In this document: positions 23,501 to 34,446 of the stretch, in pieces | Layout: every line of letters starts with the position of its first letter | Position numbering within the stretch: position 1 is the stretch's first letter | Made by a program: the position numbers and the translations under genes | Assembly (NCBI RefSeq): GCF_964340395.1 | Contig: NC_135571.1 | Coordinates: 5,448,953 to 5,512,952 of the forward strand | DNA: 64,000 nucleotides | Direction: 5' to 3' | Source of the DNA: Glandiceps talaboti | Lineage: Eukaryota > Hemichordata > Enteropneusta > Spengelidae | Notes under the pieces: model-generated | Database searches by the model: none | Told to the model about the DNA's origin: nothing | The model's input: only the letters and a program-made list of their open reading frames with translations

Positions 23501-25445
23501 TCGTAGAGTTAACTTTGGAACATTTTATGAACCATGATGGGGATGTTGCCAACTTTGGAGAATTTGGTATAAAAGTCATGCATGGCATGATAGATTGCAA
23601 GGAAGGTGGCTAATTTGCATACTAATTTACATATAAATAACATGGTAATTTACATATTGGTTTCCACAGTGATCAGCATATAATATGCATGTCTTCAATA
23701 CTGGAACACATTCTGAATTTCTGGCGTATATTTTAACACATACACATGACAGTGGGGATCAGCCATTACTCTTCATGTGAAAGTATTATTATAATTATAG
23801 TAATTCAAAGATTACGAAAGCTTAAGGGTGGTAGAACACTTATGAAGCACAGTAGAAACCTGCCAAGCATGGCGGCCTAGATGGCAAGGATGGTGTTTGT
23901 ACTGTGCTTTCGCTATAGTGGGGAGAACACTGGTGCTTTGTGACTTCGGAAAACATTGACAAAGCCATGGTGGATACCTGGCAAGAGCTTTGGTGAACTG
24001 CTAGTATTTCTTAGTGCAAAAATAAAGTTAAGTTTATGATCGAACATAATGCTATGTTTTGGAGTACACCTGAATCATGTTTGTGTTCTGTACATACAGC
24101 CAAGAAGTACGATGCCTTTGTTGCCTCAGACTCCCTCATCAAACAGATCCCACGTCTGTTGGGACCAGGTCTGAACAAGGCTGGTAAATTCCCCACTCTG
24201 CTCACTCACAACGAACCCATGCAAAATAAAATTGAAGAAGTGAAAGCAACCATCAAGTTCCAAATGAAGAAGGTAAGAAAGTATTTATTTTTAACACAGT
24301 ACATCAATATTTATTTGTCAGAAGCCAAAAGAAAAAAAAGACAAGTTGATACATTGACAATCAGTAAATAAATGATAATTACAATGTCTGACTTAACAAT
24401 AAAATTTAAATTTTAAAAAGTAAAAATATCCTTAAATATGTAACAAATAATTTTTCAATTGATTTTGAAATCTGTATCTTGAGTGAATATCACAATCATG
24501 TCATCACCAGTACGGTATCTAGCAGTAAATCCAGAGTTTGACAAAGCCTGTCAACCTGAAATGTTACTTGTAAAAAGAATTAGATTTGGGGGGAACCCCC
24601 TGGTACTAAGGTAAAACTTGTAAACATTGTAACTTGTATAGATTGCCATGGGGAACCCTGGTAGTAGGGTAAATCTGGTAAAACTTGTAAACATTGTAAC
24701 TAGTATAGATTGCCATGGGGAACCCTGGTAGTAGGGTAAATCTGGTAAAATGTATAAACATTGTAACTTGTATAGATTGCCATGGGGAACCCTGGTAGAA
24801 GGGTAAATCTGGTAAAACTTGTAAACATTGTAACTTGTATAGATTGCCATGGGGAACCCTAGTAGTAGGGTAAATCTGGTAAAACTTGTAAACATTGTAA
24901 CTTGTATAGATTGCCATGGGGAACCCTGGTAGTAGGGTAAATCTGGTAAAACTTGTAAACATTGTAACTTGTATAGATTGCCATGGGGAACCCTGGTAGT
25001 AGGGTAAATCTGGTAAAACTTGTAAACATTGTAACTTGCATTGCCATGGGGAACCCAGGTAGTAGGGGAAATCTGGTAAACATTGTAACTTGTATAGATT
25101 GCCATGGGGAACCCTGGTAGTAGGGTAAATCTGGTAAAACTTGTAAACTTGTATAGATTACCATACTTAGTACCAGAATTTAGATGGTGTACCGTAGGGA
25201 AAATCTTGCCTATAGACCACCCTGCCATAAACACTACTAAAACTATCTCTCTCCACATTTTATGTCTTCTGTAGGTGTTGTGTTTGGCTGTGGCTGTCGG
25301 ACACGTCAAAATGAGTGATGATGAACTGGTCGCTAACATCAACCTGTCAATTAACTTCCTTGTCTCTCTACTCAAGAAGAACTGGCAGAACGTCAGATCT
25401 CTGTACATCAAAAGTACCATGGGAAAACCACAACGTCTCTACTAA
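20553..25445 (+). CDS. RPL10A: Ribosomal protein L10a (uL1), complete, five coding exons
   Basis: Large-subunit protein uL1 of the cytosolic ribosome, at the L1 stalk. Exons: 20553-20557 (ATGAG only), 21366-21521, 23038-23186, 24100-24272, 25275-25445; total 654 nt, 217 residues plus stop, equal to the human protein length. Recognised stretches: [107 protein letters not shown]. All junctions are GT-AG and keep phase. The five-base first coding exon (MS) is typical of animal ribosomal-protein genes and is easily missed. Regulation is probably translational through the 5'TOP. Intron 4 holds a tandem array (24606-25160). Confidence 0.97.
21698..21716. repeat. Homopolymer G19
   Basis: A run of 19 G in RPL10A intron 2. 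It is a likely length-variable site. Confidence 0.95.
22143..22514. mobile_element. Tc1/mariner-type MITE with four internal 65-bp units
   Basis: The ends TACTGTAAAG and CTTTGCAGTA are a degenerate version of the family at 16991-17202. The segment AACATAATGTACCAGTCTGG to TCCTTCTTGTACATG is tandemly repeated about four times (22212-22440). It lies in RPL10A intron 2. Confidence 0.65.
22552..22794. mobile_element. hAT-like MITE with CAGGGTTGAACAAATC ends
   Basis: The left end CAGGGTTGAACAAATC matches the inverse of the right end GATTTGTTCACCCCTG at 15 of 16 positions. The interior repeats GGACCAC/GGTCC motifs and has no coding frame. CAGGG-type ends with this size fit a hAT MITE. No clean 8-bp target duplication was seen. 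Confidence 0.7.
23600..23935 (+). repeat. Dispersed repeat, copy 1 (inverted partner at 38290-38660)
   Basis: Contains GGTAGAACACTTATGAAGCA, GAAACCTGCCAAGCATGGC, GTGGGGAGAACACTGG and a TATGCATGTCTTCAATACTGG segment. The same motifs occur in reverse order on the other strand near 38290-38660. It is non-coding. Confidence 0.6.
24606..25164. repeat. About 62-bp tandem array in RPL10A intron 4
   Basis: About nine units read GTAAACATTGTAACTTGTAT, AGATTGCCATGGGGAACCC and GGTAGTAGGGTAAATCTGGT. High similarity implies recent amplification. Its minus-strand frame of 289 codons is repeat translation and includes RPL10A exon-5 antisense. Unlike the USP47 arrays, no exon edge is copied. Confidence 0.92.
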
Positions 25446-25500
25446 ATCAATTGAGATGTACATTTAGAATGAAAGTGTCTTGGACATTTTAAAAGAGAAA

Positions 25501-25506
25501 AATAAA
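25501..25506 (+). terminator. RPL10A: RPL10A polyadenylation signal AATAAA
   Basis: Canonical AATAAA 56 bp after the stop codon, the usual short 3'UTR for a ribosomal-protein gene. Confidence 0.8.
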
Positions 25507-25611
25507 TGGTCATGTACATAATATCTTCTATATTTATTCAGGACTGTTATTTCTGAACCCTAAAGATCCCTAGCATTTCAAACCGCATCATGATACATAT
25601 ATTATTATATG

Positions 25612-25860
25612 GGGGGTTGTCGGTGGTTAAACCACTTGCCTCTTACCACTGCGGTCGGGTTCGAACCCCATTCAGGGTTCGATTAAATTTACCACGCTGT
25701 AAGTAAGAAGAGTGTCGTTCAGTTTGACTCTACCAAACAACGCAGGTTTTCCCCGGGTGCTTGGTTTCCTCCTGCATTAACGCTGAACCCATGAGGGATG
25801 GCCCTCACTGGACTTCTTGGGGAGACGAGTGTTTCCAGTATAAATAAAGATTATTATTAT
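25612..25860 (+). mobile_element. tRNA-derived SINE, copy 2
   Basis: The head has a B-box-like GGGTTCGAACCCC. The body includes CCAAACAACGCAGGTTTTCC and CTGAACCCATGAGGGATGGC, ending GTATAAATAAAGATTATTAT. The last part matches the fragment at 46968-47076. Confidence 0.75.
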
Positions 25861-26043
25861 TACTCTACAGGGTTTTTGCTAAGAACGGCAAGTAGGTAAA
25901 ATCTACCAGGGTTCCCATGTCATTTTACTGGTTTACGAGAATGACTAAAAGTAATGTGACCTCCATGAGTCTCTATGCCCAAAGCTTTGCTTGTGGTGAG
26001 TTTGTCCACTCTACACTCATTCACATACATCTATTGTAATGAC

Positions 26044-26384
26044 TAGGCCAATTAAAAAAAGTTGTTTGGTTCAGGTTACCTGACCCCACCTAGTGTTTCA
26101 GGCCTACCCTCAACTTTTTTTTTTTACATATTCAAGCAAAATAATGAAAATCGTGAAGTCTCGAAAGAAATAGTGGATGTGGAAACTGATATCAACTTAA
26201 AAGGACAATATAAAACTATTCTTCCAATCTGTAATGGCTGTACATTGATAGGAAGAAAGAAACAACACAGAGGCCATTTGGAAAACTGGAAAACCTGAAC
26301 TAGACTCGCACATGAAAAAAAACCTACCTTCCCCACTTATTTTAAAATTGAATGTAATTGGAGCCACACCCACAATCATTCTTT
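26044..26384 (+). mobile_element. AGGCCAAATAAA-family MITE, copy
   Basis: Left end TAGGCCAATTAAAAAAAGTT, then TTGTTTGGTTCAGGTTACC. The interior has CTTCCAATCTGTAATGGCTG. The right end TGTAATTGGAGCCACACC is degraded. Confidence 0.65.
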
Positions 26385-26789
26385 TATGAGAACCATGACC
26401 ATGGAACCCATTGTCGTAAAACGACCAGTCTCTGTCCAGTTGAGAATACAGTGAAATGCCATCAACAAAAGAAGTTCCATGTTATTATTATTTCTTTAAT
26501 TCAGACCACCAAGATGTCCTATAAAATATACTAGTTATACAAGTACAATAAGTGCATTGGAGATCATGTCTTTGCATGAAACTTGTCTCATTCCTCTGAT
26601 TGCAACGAACAAAGCAAATTTTCTCTCAGCTATGCATCGCCACAACACACGGCAATATATTAAACTCGCACAGTACACTAGCGATATTCCAGTCTGCACT
26701 GAATAACATCAGAGAACATGGGACTTCCAGACAAAATATTTATTCATTACTTTGAATATAGCTTAAAATTTGTTTTTAACACTAAATAA

Positions 26790-27430
26790 ATAAATACGTC
26801 AGCGTCTTTCCTGAACTAGAAGGTTCGTGTACACATATTCCAAGGTAATTGGTATTTCTGCAAACTCAGTCGTATCATGAGCAGTGATGGTTGTGATAGC
26901 CTCATATATAGCCACTGCGACACTGTCATTTATAATGGTGTGGTAGAAATCTTGGCATAAAATTGTTTTCAATTTGTTTAAAAGCCACCTCAATAAGATT
27001 GATTTCTGGGGAGTACCATGGTAAAAATATAAGTGCAATCCCTGTCTCCTCAAGCCAATTTGGCCTAAAGCAGTTCACCTTCATAATGTGTATAGGTGCA
27101 TTGTCAACTACAACTTTGTCGCCAGGTGCTAGGGCTTGTTGCCCGTCAACAGTATAAGCTTCAGCGGCCCCCCAAAATATCTTAGGTATTCATTAGTGTT
27201 ACCTGGACCTCGAATAACATCACTGTACTTCATGCCGTCAAATCCGATTGTCACGCACTTGCCCACTTCTACACAGTTCTACGGAAAAAGCCTAAGTGAA
27301 GACTATTGTCAACAAATAGTTACAGAATTGGAAGTTTGTGGATGCGATCGACAAAACGTGGTCGTGGCGGTCCGCCTCCAGAGATTTTAAATCAGCCAGA
27401 TATCGATTTTGTAGAAGGTTTGAAAAGGGA
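26790..27430 (-). pseudogene. Tc1/mariner (IS630-like) DDE transposase remnant
   Basis: Minus-strand pieces in changing frames: an HTH-like SGGGPPRPRFVDRIHKLP, then VGKCVTIGFDGMKYSDVIRG (first Asp), VVVDNAPIHIMKV (second Asp), and IALIFLPWYSPEINLIEVAF (catalytic Glu). There are 37 residues between the second Asp and the Glu (DD37E spacing). A frame change falls in a GGGGGG run near 27162-27168, another lies after FKQIEN, and a stop breaks the HTH. These make it inactive. The family is recognised by the LPWYSPEINLIE type motif. The exact subfamily is an inference. Confidence 0.75.
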
Positions 27431-28093
27431 AAGAAAGGCCTTCTATAAAACTGCACGAGATCTGTGATGAACTTGTATATGTATTTTGTTTTATTGTCCT
27501 GTTGTGGGATCATGGTTTTTGGCGCTTCCCCCCTCAAAAAAAAAAGAAAAAAGAAAAAAAAAAGAACTTCATCCATACACTGAAACTTCATAATTTTAGG
27601 ACCAGACCGACCACAGACTTTGGCGAGCGACTAACTTTCATAGACATAAACAAACTGATAAGAGAGTCGAGTGAACCTACATCAGAAGGGCCCGCTCTTG
27701 TTTTGTATAGATTGTCAGTTTGACAGTGATAACAAGTAGACAATTCTTTCGGCACTTTCAAAGGCATTTTTCATTGTCCACCACTGATAAAACGATGTTC
27801 TGATCACAGGCGTTTCTAAATAACTCCTGCAATGGTAGTATATACGCATCCACATAAAAGATTTTACAGTCATGTAATAAAATCAACCAAGTGGATAGCT
27901 TGGCGTTGAATCACAGGGGACCCATGAACCGTGTGACAAACAAAACAAAACAAAACAAAAAACAAAACAAACAAATAAATAAATAAACTATCACAAATAA
28001 ATGACAAATGAACAAGCAAACGAACGACAAGTATAGGGACAAATAAAATAATTAAATAAACCAGCAAATAAACAGACACTCGTGGGGGTATAC

Positions 28094-29059
28094 CTAGATA
28101 TGTTTTTCGTACCCATCACTATAAAAAAAACACGTGTAAAACATATGCAAATCAGACAGGTGGTCACTATTAATACAGTGAGGATCACGGCATGCAAGTG
28201 AATGGTTGGGAATTGCAATTTTACAAAGTAACTGCCCTGTCAAATTCTGATAACGACTCAAATTTTCAGGTGTCGCAGTGCACCAGTTTGGTTTTGAGTT
28301 ATAGCTATTCCCTGTATGATGATTGGGTTCAAAACGAATTAACCCTGATATATCAATGCTAACACAAAGAGGAAAATGATCAGAAGACATAAAGTCGTAC
28401 ATAATATGGATACTAGAAATTGCATTGTGCACTGAGTGGGTACTCAGACAGTGGTCTAGCCATCCTGTACTGCCATGAGCTTCACTGTAGAACGTAAAGT
28501 TGTTCTCATTTCTACCAAGTATATCAATATCAGAAATAAACAAGTTATTATCTTTACAAAATTGTTCAAGTTCATCACAAAACAATGTTTCTAAATTAAA
28601 GTTGAAATCCCCAAGGACAATAACATTAACAGTCTCCATATCCTGGATTATGCTATCGATTTTAGCTAAATAACTCAAATAATCATCATAGTTATCTCTC
28701 GAACATGTAGGTAAATAAGCACAAATTATAAATAGATTTGTAGCTGCAGTGTTTAGTTCGACCCCGATAAGTCTAGTGTCATTTAATAACTTTAACTTGA
28801 TACTATGTCCGAGTGACTTTCGCCACATAATTGCTACTCCCCCATAGGGTCGTCCAATCCGAATACCAAGGTCGTCATCCATGGCAGAAACCCCACATGC
28901 GTTAAAATCTTTGTGAATATTGGAGAATATACTGAGTTCAACTTTTGTAAGCCAATGTTCCTGCAACAAAATAATATCGTGAGTTTCACACAACGTTTGA
29001 ATGGCGCCAAGAGACGATTTAACACCTGGGCAGTTATATGAAACTATGATGAATGTGAA
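28094..29059 (-). pseudogene. Non-LTR retrotransposon fragment, endonuclease domain
   Basis: A single minus frame of about 320 residues begins FTFIIVSYNCPGVKSSLGAI and runs through LLQEHWLTK, GRPYGGVAIMWRKS, VIVLGDFNFNL, GWLDHCLSTH and MSSDHFPLCVSID. These are the apurinic-like endonuclease motifs (QEHW, GDFN, D-H, SDH) at the start of LINE ORF2. The frame stops at 28096 before any reverse transcriptase, so the copy is 3'-truncated. It probably belongs to the Jockey/CR1/L2 range. It is not a host nuclease gene. Confidence 0.85.
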
Positions 29060-29389
29060 TCACAAGACGGCATTTGTATAATCTCCATGAAATCTGAAGG
29101 AAAACTTTATATTTCTGACTAACACGAAAATCATCTTACAAATCACAAATTTTAACAACACAAACTAATTACCTGATTACGTGGAGAGGTTTTAAAACAG
29201 GTGATATAATAGGATATCCATTTATAAACTCTTAGCTAATGGTGACTGAAGGCTACATGTATACAGGCCCTATAGCTAGCTAAACAGTACGTGTAGAAAC
29301 TCTGTCAACGTTATAACGATATATTACAATATTAATCAAAAGGCTAGACTTTTTGGGATATTTTCATTCTGTATTTGACACACAGATTT

Positions 29390-29392
<3 letters not shown>

Positions 29393-29429
<37 letters not shown>

Positions 29430-29445
29430 CACACACACACACACA
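29393..29445. repeat. (AC)n microsatellite
   Basis: About 50 bp of CA repeat with one G interruption. Confidence 0.95.
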
Positions 29446-29797
29446 ACTGTGCACGTAGGCGACGTGTTCTTTTAGTATGAGATAGTAACCTTAGTATGTG
29501 ATAGTGAACGAGTGAACGCTTAGAGCCCTGAGACTACAAGTAGAAGTACCTGATCATGATAAATCATGTTTTTTCAAAAGTTGGTCATTTTCTTTCAAGC
29601 ATTAAAAGTGAATGCCAAATAATACACTTGAAGAATGTAGACTAATAAGTAAAAAATATGTATGCCAAGGGACTGGTTCCTGGAAAGGCATAAGTTCTAG
29701 TCATAAGTATATTGACTCAATATTATGTCGTGTTTCACAAGTTATCGGTAACCACACACGATCGTGTACATGTTTTCTTTCGGCTGCAGTCTTGTTC

Positions 29798-29840
<43 letters not shown>

Positions 29841-29841
29841 G

Positions 29842-29895
<54 letters not shown>

Positions 29896-29896
29896 T
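29798..29896. repeat. (AATC)n microsatellite
   Basis: About 24 AATC units with one AGTC. Spurious INQS-repeat frames overlap it. Confidence 0.95.
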
Positions 29897-30079
29897 AATT
29901 CAACGTAGTATAATTACCGCTATATTCGTTGTATTTTCTTGTTTGTTTCCGATACTGTTTCCGAAAGTGAAGGCCCGGTCACCATCGGCTGGGTTTGCTA
30001 GGGTTGTATGCAACGAACGAGTGTGGTGCTGAGTTTGGCCCTTCGCAAACGTATTTTTGTAGCTGTATATAGATATGAT

Positions 30080-30451
30080 AAGGCCTAAAAAATAGTTGTT
30101 TGGTTCCGATTACCAAATCCCCACCTAGCGTTTTACTGCTGACCCTAAACTTGTTTATGTATTCGAGAAAAAATAATAAAATCTCAACAATTGTGAAGTC
30201 TCGAGAGAAATAGTGGATGCGGAAACTGACATCAGCTTCAAAAGACAAAATAAAACTGTTCTTCCAATCTGTAATGGCTGTACATCTGATGAGAAGAAAT
30301 GAATAACACAGAGCCCATTTGGAAAACCTGGACTAGTCGACACCCAGACAGAAAAAACAAACAAAATAAAATGAAATCAAAAATCTACCTACCCCACCTA
30401 TTCTAAAATTGAGGGTAATCGGAACCACACAATTTTTTTTATTTGGCCTAA
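30080..30451 (+). mobile_element. AGGCCAAATAAA-family MITE, most complete copy
   Basis: The left end AAGGCCTAAAAAATAGTTG then TTTGGTTCCGATTACC is inverted at the right as GGTAATCGGAACCACAC then TTTTATTTGGCCT, an imperfect inverted terminal repeat of about 35 bp. The interior has no coding frame. It lies immediately 3' of the sulfotransferase gene, so it may supply that gene's 3'-end flank. Confidence 0.8.
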
Positions 30452-30494
30452 ATAAAATAAAATTGATCATTGCTATCACGTGACCGACATGAGG

Positions 30495-30500
30495 TTTATT
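30495..30500 (-). terminator. Possible AATAAA polyadenylation signal overlapping the sulfotransferase stop
   Basis: On the minus strand the stop TAA (30498-30496) is inside AATAAA. If used, cleavage would fall within or next to the MITE at 30080-30451 and leave a very short 3'UTR. Other signals further on are not excluded. Confidence 0.4.
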
Positions 30501-31857
30501 GTTTATGTTTCAGATAAATCTGTTTTTGTTTTTCAAATATTTGACGAGCATCTTCATACAACTTCAAATCCCAAATATTCCTTCTTTTGATTTCTTGTCT
30601 GTCCCAGTCAGTTATATTCCTAGGATGTGGATTGGCATTGACGTGTACATCCGAATTACGAATTGGAATCCCCAACATATAACATACCATGTCCTGGGAA
30701 ATTTTAAACTCTTCGGTCAGTCCGATGAACGCCATGTTGGATTCTAAATTTCGTTTGGCGGCAAGGTAATGTTTCTCTGTTATTTCAGGAGCAGTTGGGG
30801 CATCAGTGGCCGAACCACAACAATCCTCAAAACCAGCCTCTATGTCCGGATAATCGTCAAATAACAGCAACCGTGTAAAATGGTTATCAAAGTTCTGGAT
30901 ACGTACATTTTTTGTTGATGTCAAAAAATCAGTCAAATTTTTCGCCGGTATAACATAATTTTTCATATAGGTATGATAAGTTGCTTTAATTTTTTTAGCA
31001 TAGTAAAATGCAGACGCGAATTTTTCTATTGGGTCGCGTAACCATATGAAATACAGAAATGGTCGACTGTCGTTGTGAAACTTGTGAAGACCGTATGCCC
31101 GTTTTGAGCCAAAAACATATTTATCGTTTTGTGATGAGTTTGTTTGTAATAGTTTTACAGCCGAGACAAATTGCTCACAGTGTAGTAAAAGCCGTACTTT
31201 TCCAATCTGATTGAGAAGTTTTTCAATGGAAGTTCCACCACTTTTTGGAAGATGAACAAATGCAACGTGTGCATTGGTATATTGCTGCTTCAAATCAGCA
31301 GTGGTCAACATTTCGCGATGTACATTTATTTTTTCCCCACCTTCCCGTGAGTTAAGCATTTCCATTTGGAGAAAGAAATTGGGGAGAGGTGGAAATTCAT
31401 GCCCGAAAATTCCACTAGCCTCTCTGCAGCTTCGTAGACCATCGAAGATTTGTTTACACGTTTTCCCGACCGTTTGTCGTCTTCTTACAGGTTTTCCCTT
31501 GTGTGTCGTATTTACAAGTTTAGTCTCTTTTCTCATCAAATCTTCCGCAGTTTTCTTACACCAACCTTGTGAATTCTCACCAGTACGACTCAATAACTTT
31601 CCGGAGAATCTTACTTGACCTGCCAATCGATGTCTCTGTGATTCATTGCCTTGTACACGTGTAGAACTGTTGCTTGTAGCCGGTGTAGAGTTCTCAGGTC
31701 TAATTCTGCTTTCAACATGTCGGCCAGGTAGTCCATAGTGGTACAATCTACTTCTTAAGTCTGTCCCTATCGTAAGATACACGATAAAGATCGACCCAAG
31801 TACTACTCCACACAAAAAGACAGTCAAATGCTTTTTAGAATTCAAAGATACCGCCAT
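30496..31857 (-). CDS. Intronless type II membrane carbohydrate sulfotransferase (Sulfotransfer_2-like)
   Basis: A 453-residue single-exon frame. A short cytosolic tail and one membrane segment (about 11-30, LTVFLCGVVLGSIFIVYLTI) give Golgi type II topology. A basic, Ser/Asn-rich stem to about 190 has NST/NES/NTT glycosylation sites. The catalytic domain starts at HVAFVHLPKSGGTSIEKLL. PKSGGTS (204-210) is the 5'-phosphosulfate loop and RDPIEKFASAFYYA (from 274) the 3'-phosphate site, both for PAPS. The family moves sulfate from PAPS to sugars of glycosaminoglycans or glycoproteins; the sugar substrate cannot be told. The lack of introns in an intron-rich region may reflect an old retrocopy or the family's habit. 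It reads intact. Confidence 0.88.
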   Translation of the reverse strand: MAVSLNSKKHLTVFLCGVVLGSIFIVYLTIGTDLRSRLYHYGLPGRHVESRIRPENSTPATSNSSTRVQGNESQRHRLAGQVRFSGKLLSRTGENSQGWCKKTAEDLMRKETKLVNTTHKGKPVRRRQTVGKTCKQIFDGLRSCREASGIFGHEFPPLPNFFLQMEMLNSREGGEKINVHREMLTTADLKQQYTNAHVAFVHLPKSGGTSIEKLLNQIGKVRLLLHCEQFVSAVKLLQTNSSQNDKYVFGSKRAYGLHKFHNDSRPFLYFIWLRDPIEKFASAFYYAKKIKATYHTYMKNYVIPAKNLTDFLTSTKNVRIQNFDNHFTRLLLFDDYPDIEAGFEDCCGSATDAPTAPEITEKHYLAAKRNLESNMAFIGLTEEFKISQDMVCYMLGIPIRNSDVHVNANPHPRNITDWDRQEIKRRNIWDLKLYEDARQIFEKQKQIYLKHKQ

Positions 31858-32528
31858 AGTTCCAGAGTGACAGGAAAGCTAGGGACCGTACCGGCTTGGA
31901 CTGTGTTTTGAATAGAACTCACAACGAGAAAAGTACGTATATCTGATTCAACTCCAAGCTATCCGCTTGGTTGATTTTATTACATGACTGTGAAATATTT
32001 TATGTGGATGCTTATATACTTGTGTGAGTGGGGTGGGTTGATAGAGATAGACACAGTAGACAGTGTTTGCTATTTGAATGGTTAATACGGTATCATATAT
32101 GTACAGAAGGATATATTATAAAGGATCAGCTTCAATAGGACCACTTGGTGGTTGAATGTTTATATGTGGATACTACAATGACCAATCTCCGACTCCGTTC
32201 CTCTCCCAGCTGGGCTAAAAACCCAACTCAAATACGTGTCAAAGTTTACAAAGACATCATCCGAGATTCAATATCCAATCACCTTGTCTTGATTAGTAAT
32301 AAAAGTTAATATCTCAAAGACAATAACATAGTCGTGTAATATTATAATTATACTTCTACTAAACAATGAAGTCATATAATGAAGTTCTAAAATTAACACA
32401 TCATGTCATATTAAAACTTGTTGACGATTCAATCGTACCTGGTACAAACAATTCCGAAATAGCGATGTTGAGATGTCGAGGACCTATGTTGTTACACAAC
32501 GGAATGTCACTGTACTTCAATTTAGAGT
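31858..32528. other. Intergenic region, upstream of the sulfotransferase
   Basis: 670 bp with no recognised repeat or TATA box. A 71-codon plus-strand frame at 32366-32581 has no recognisable motif. The sulfotransferase promoter should lie here. Confidence 0.5.
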
Positions 32529-33313
32529 TCATGATGAAAATTTACCAAAATATCCTGAATGGATATAATTTAGATCTGTGACTCGTAACAATAGCCAATG
32601 TGTAGTTGAGCCGGCGTAATTATGACGCCATTTCCGGTATACTGCACTGAGTATACCGTCTTTCTTTTCAAAATTAGGGTTGATGAAAGCTTCTCTATTC
32701 AAGGTGAAATCATTTATAGTGTGGGCAGTTTTACCATCAACAGTCAACTGTGATAGTATCTTTCCAAACAAACAACTGAACCTGTAAAATATAAAACCAT
32801 ATCAAGTATTAATTGAAATAAATAATAGCGTTAGTTTATATTTAAATAATAACACATGCCAGCAAGGGCAATGTCACAAATTAATGTCTGAACAACAAGG
32901 TTTGGCAAGTTACCAAAAATAGCCAAAACTAAGTGGACGAGGGCGCAATTCAAGATGGCGGTACCACTTTACAGGAAGTCTTCCACTGAGATCTCAAACA
33001 TGTCCCAGCCAATGAAAACACTATAGAATTCTATGAAGTGTGTTTGATAACAGGTTTTAATTTTTGATTACCCAGTTCCTATATCTGACAACACTCTCTG
33101 TTTTAATCAGTATCCGCTTTAGTCAGATAGAATTATCAAAATCTAACAGACTGAAATTATTCAACATCCATACACTTACTTGAATCCATGACCTGTACCA
33201 ACAAATAAAAATATTTGTGGATAACCTTTACTTTCCAAAGAGTCAAGAATGAAGCGAATATCTGGGGTGTTTGTATAGAGGCAAGTTTTAGTATAAAGTA
33301 CTGGTCCTAAAGC
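32529..33313 (-). CDS. Sarcosine-oxidase-like FAD enzyme, last two coding exons
   Basis: Exon 33180-33313 encodes ALGPVLYTKTCLYTNTPDIR and continues to FLFVGTGHGFK. Exon 32529-32781 continues FSCLFGKILSQLTVDGKTAH and ends GYFGKFSS. In the PIPOX/monomeric sarcosine oxidase family the segments CxYTxTPDxxFILD and SGHGFKxxPxxGKIL are the C-terminal FAD-binding part, which these match. The acceptor ACAG at 32781 and the donor at 33179 keep phase. The middle of the enzyme (about 230 residues) was not found. 5' exons lie in the duplicated units at 34447-34690 and 39998-40241. The C-terminal tail is longer than usual, and the last stretch may not be coding. Confidence 0.65.
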
Positions 33314-33799
33314 CTGTAACGTTAAACAAATAAGAATGCAGAACCCGGAGATACATGATTGGCGTACACAAATTAGATAGTATTCCAAATATTTTCAAAA
33401 CTTATTTTTAAGTTCTGGGAATTTCTCCTAGAACATTGCACAGACGATTAGCTATTATTCTCTAATATGTATATAAGTAGTGAATTATCAATCTCACCCA
33501 TAATCATTCATGCCCCCTTCGCACCACAAGTTTTTTCGTAACCCCCCCCCCATTTTCTTCTCAGCCCCCTCCCCTAAGTAAATTCAGTCTGTTCCTTACA
33601 ATACGTAATACCAAAACTTTAGTGTAACATATATAGTTATTCTCGTTAGAAATAGGTTCAGAAATATACATTAGCGCCCTCTGTGTTCATTGTTAATAGT
33701 TGCTTTGTTTTTCAACATATCACACGTTGCTCAAGAACAATCATCTTATTGCTGCTAATGAAACTTTAAAGGCTTTCTTTTTCTTCTTCAAATGACAGG

Positions 33800-34195
33800 G
33801 CGTAAAAAACAAATTGTATGGTTCTGATTACATTCAATTTTAAAATAGATGCGGTACATGATTTTTTTTTTATTTTTTATTTTTTTTTTATGTGTGAGTG
33901 ATCGTTCAGGTTTTCCATTGCTTTCCAAATGGTCTCTGTGTGTTGTTTATTTCTTCCTATCAGATGTAAAACCATTACAGATTGGAAGAACAGTTTTATA
34001 TTGTCTTTTTACAAAATGTAAGTTGATGTCAGTTTCTTACGAGCACCTACTGTTTCTTACGAGACTTCACACGATTTTCGCGATTTTATTATTATTTTTC
34101 TTGAATACGTAAAAAAAAAGTTTAGGATCGGCGTGACAAAGTAGGTGGGGGTCGGGTAACCGGAACCAAACAATTATTCTTTTTTATTTGGCCTT
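33800..34195 (-). mobile_element. AGGCCAAATAAA-family MITE inside unit 1
   Basis: Reverse orientation: right end CGGAACCAAACAATTATTCT to ATTTGGCCTT, left end TGTATGGTTCTGATTACATT. The interior contains TACAGATTGGAAGAACAG. It is duplicated at 39339-39735, so it inserted before the duplication. Confidence 0.75.
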
Positions 34196-34294
34196 ATTGT
34201 CATTCAGATATCTTTCAGATGTAGAGGTGGGATCACGTCAATATAAACTCATAACGAAAGTACGTTTTCACAGACACAGGTATGCACAAACAAA

Positions 34295-34337
34295 TAAACA
34301 AACGAGCAAACAAACAAACAAACAAACAAACAAACAA

Positions 34338-34386
<49 letters not shown>

Positions 34387-34410
34387 TAAACAAACAAACA
34401 AACAAAGGAA
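34295..34410. repeat. (CAAA)n(CAGA)n microsatellite, unit 1
   Basis: CAAA then CAGA then CAAA runs. The equivalent in unit 2 (39834-39961) is 12 bp longer and is the main difference between the two units. Confidence 0.95.
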
Positions 34411-34446
34411 ACTCCATGTAAAACATTCAAAATTGTTGTGACTTAC

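Noticed and set aside
24551-25420. 289-codon open frame on the minus strand
   Set aside because: It is the translation of the RPL10A intron-4 tandem repeat and antisense of exon 5. The repeated [11 protein letters not shown] peptide only mirrors the 62-bp unit.
28094-29059. Host endonuclease/phosphatase gene
   Set aside because: Motif order and context match LINE ORF2 endonuclease, and the frame ends abruptly without a gene structure.
34188-34430. TNKQ/DRQT repeat proteins in the duplicated units
   Set aside because: Frames through the CAAA/CAGA microsatellite, with stop-free units by composition.
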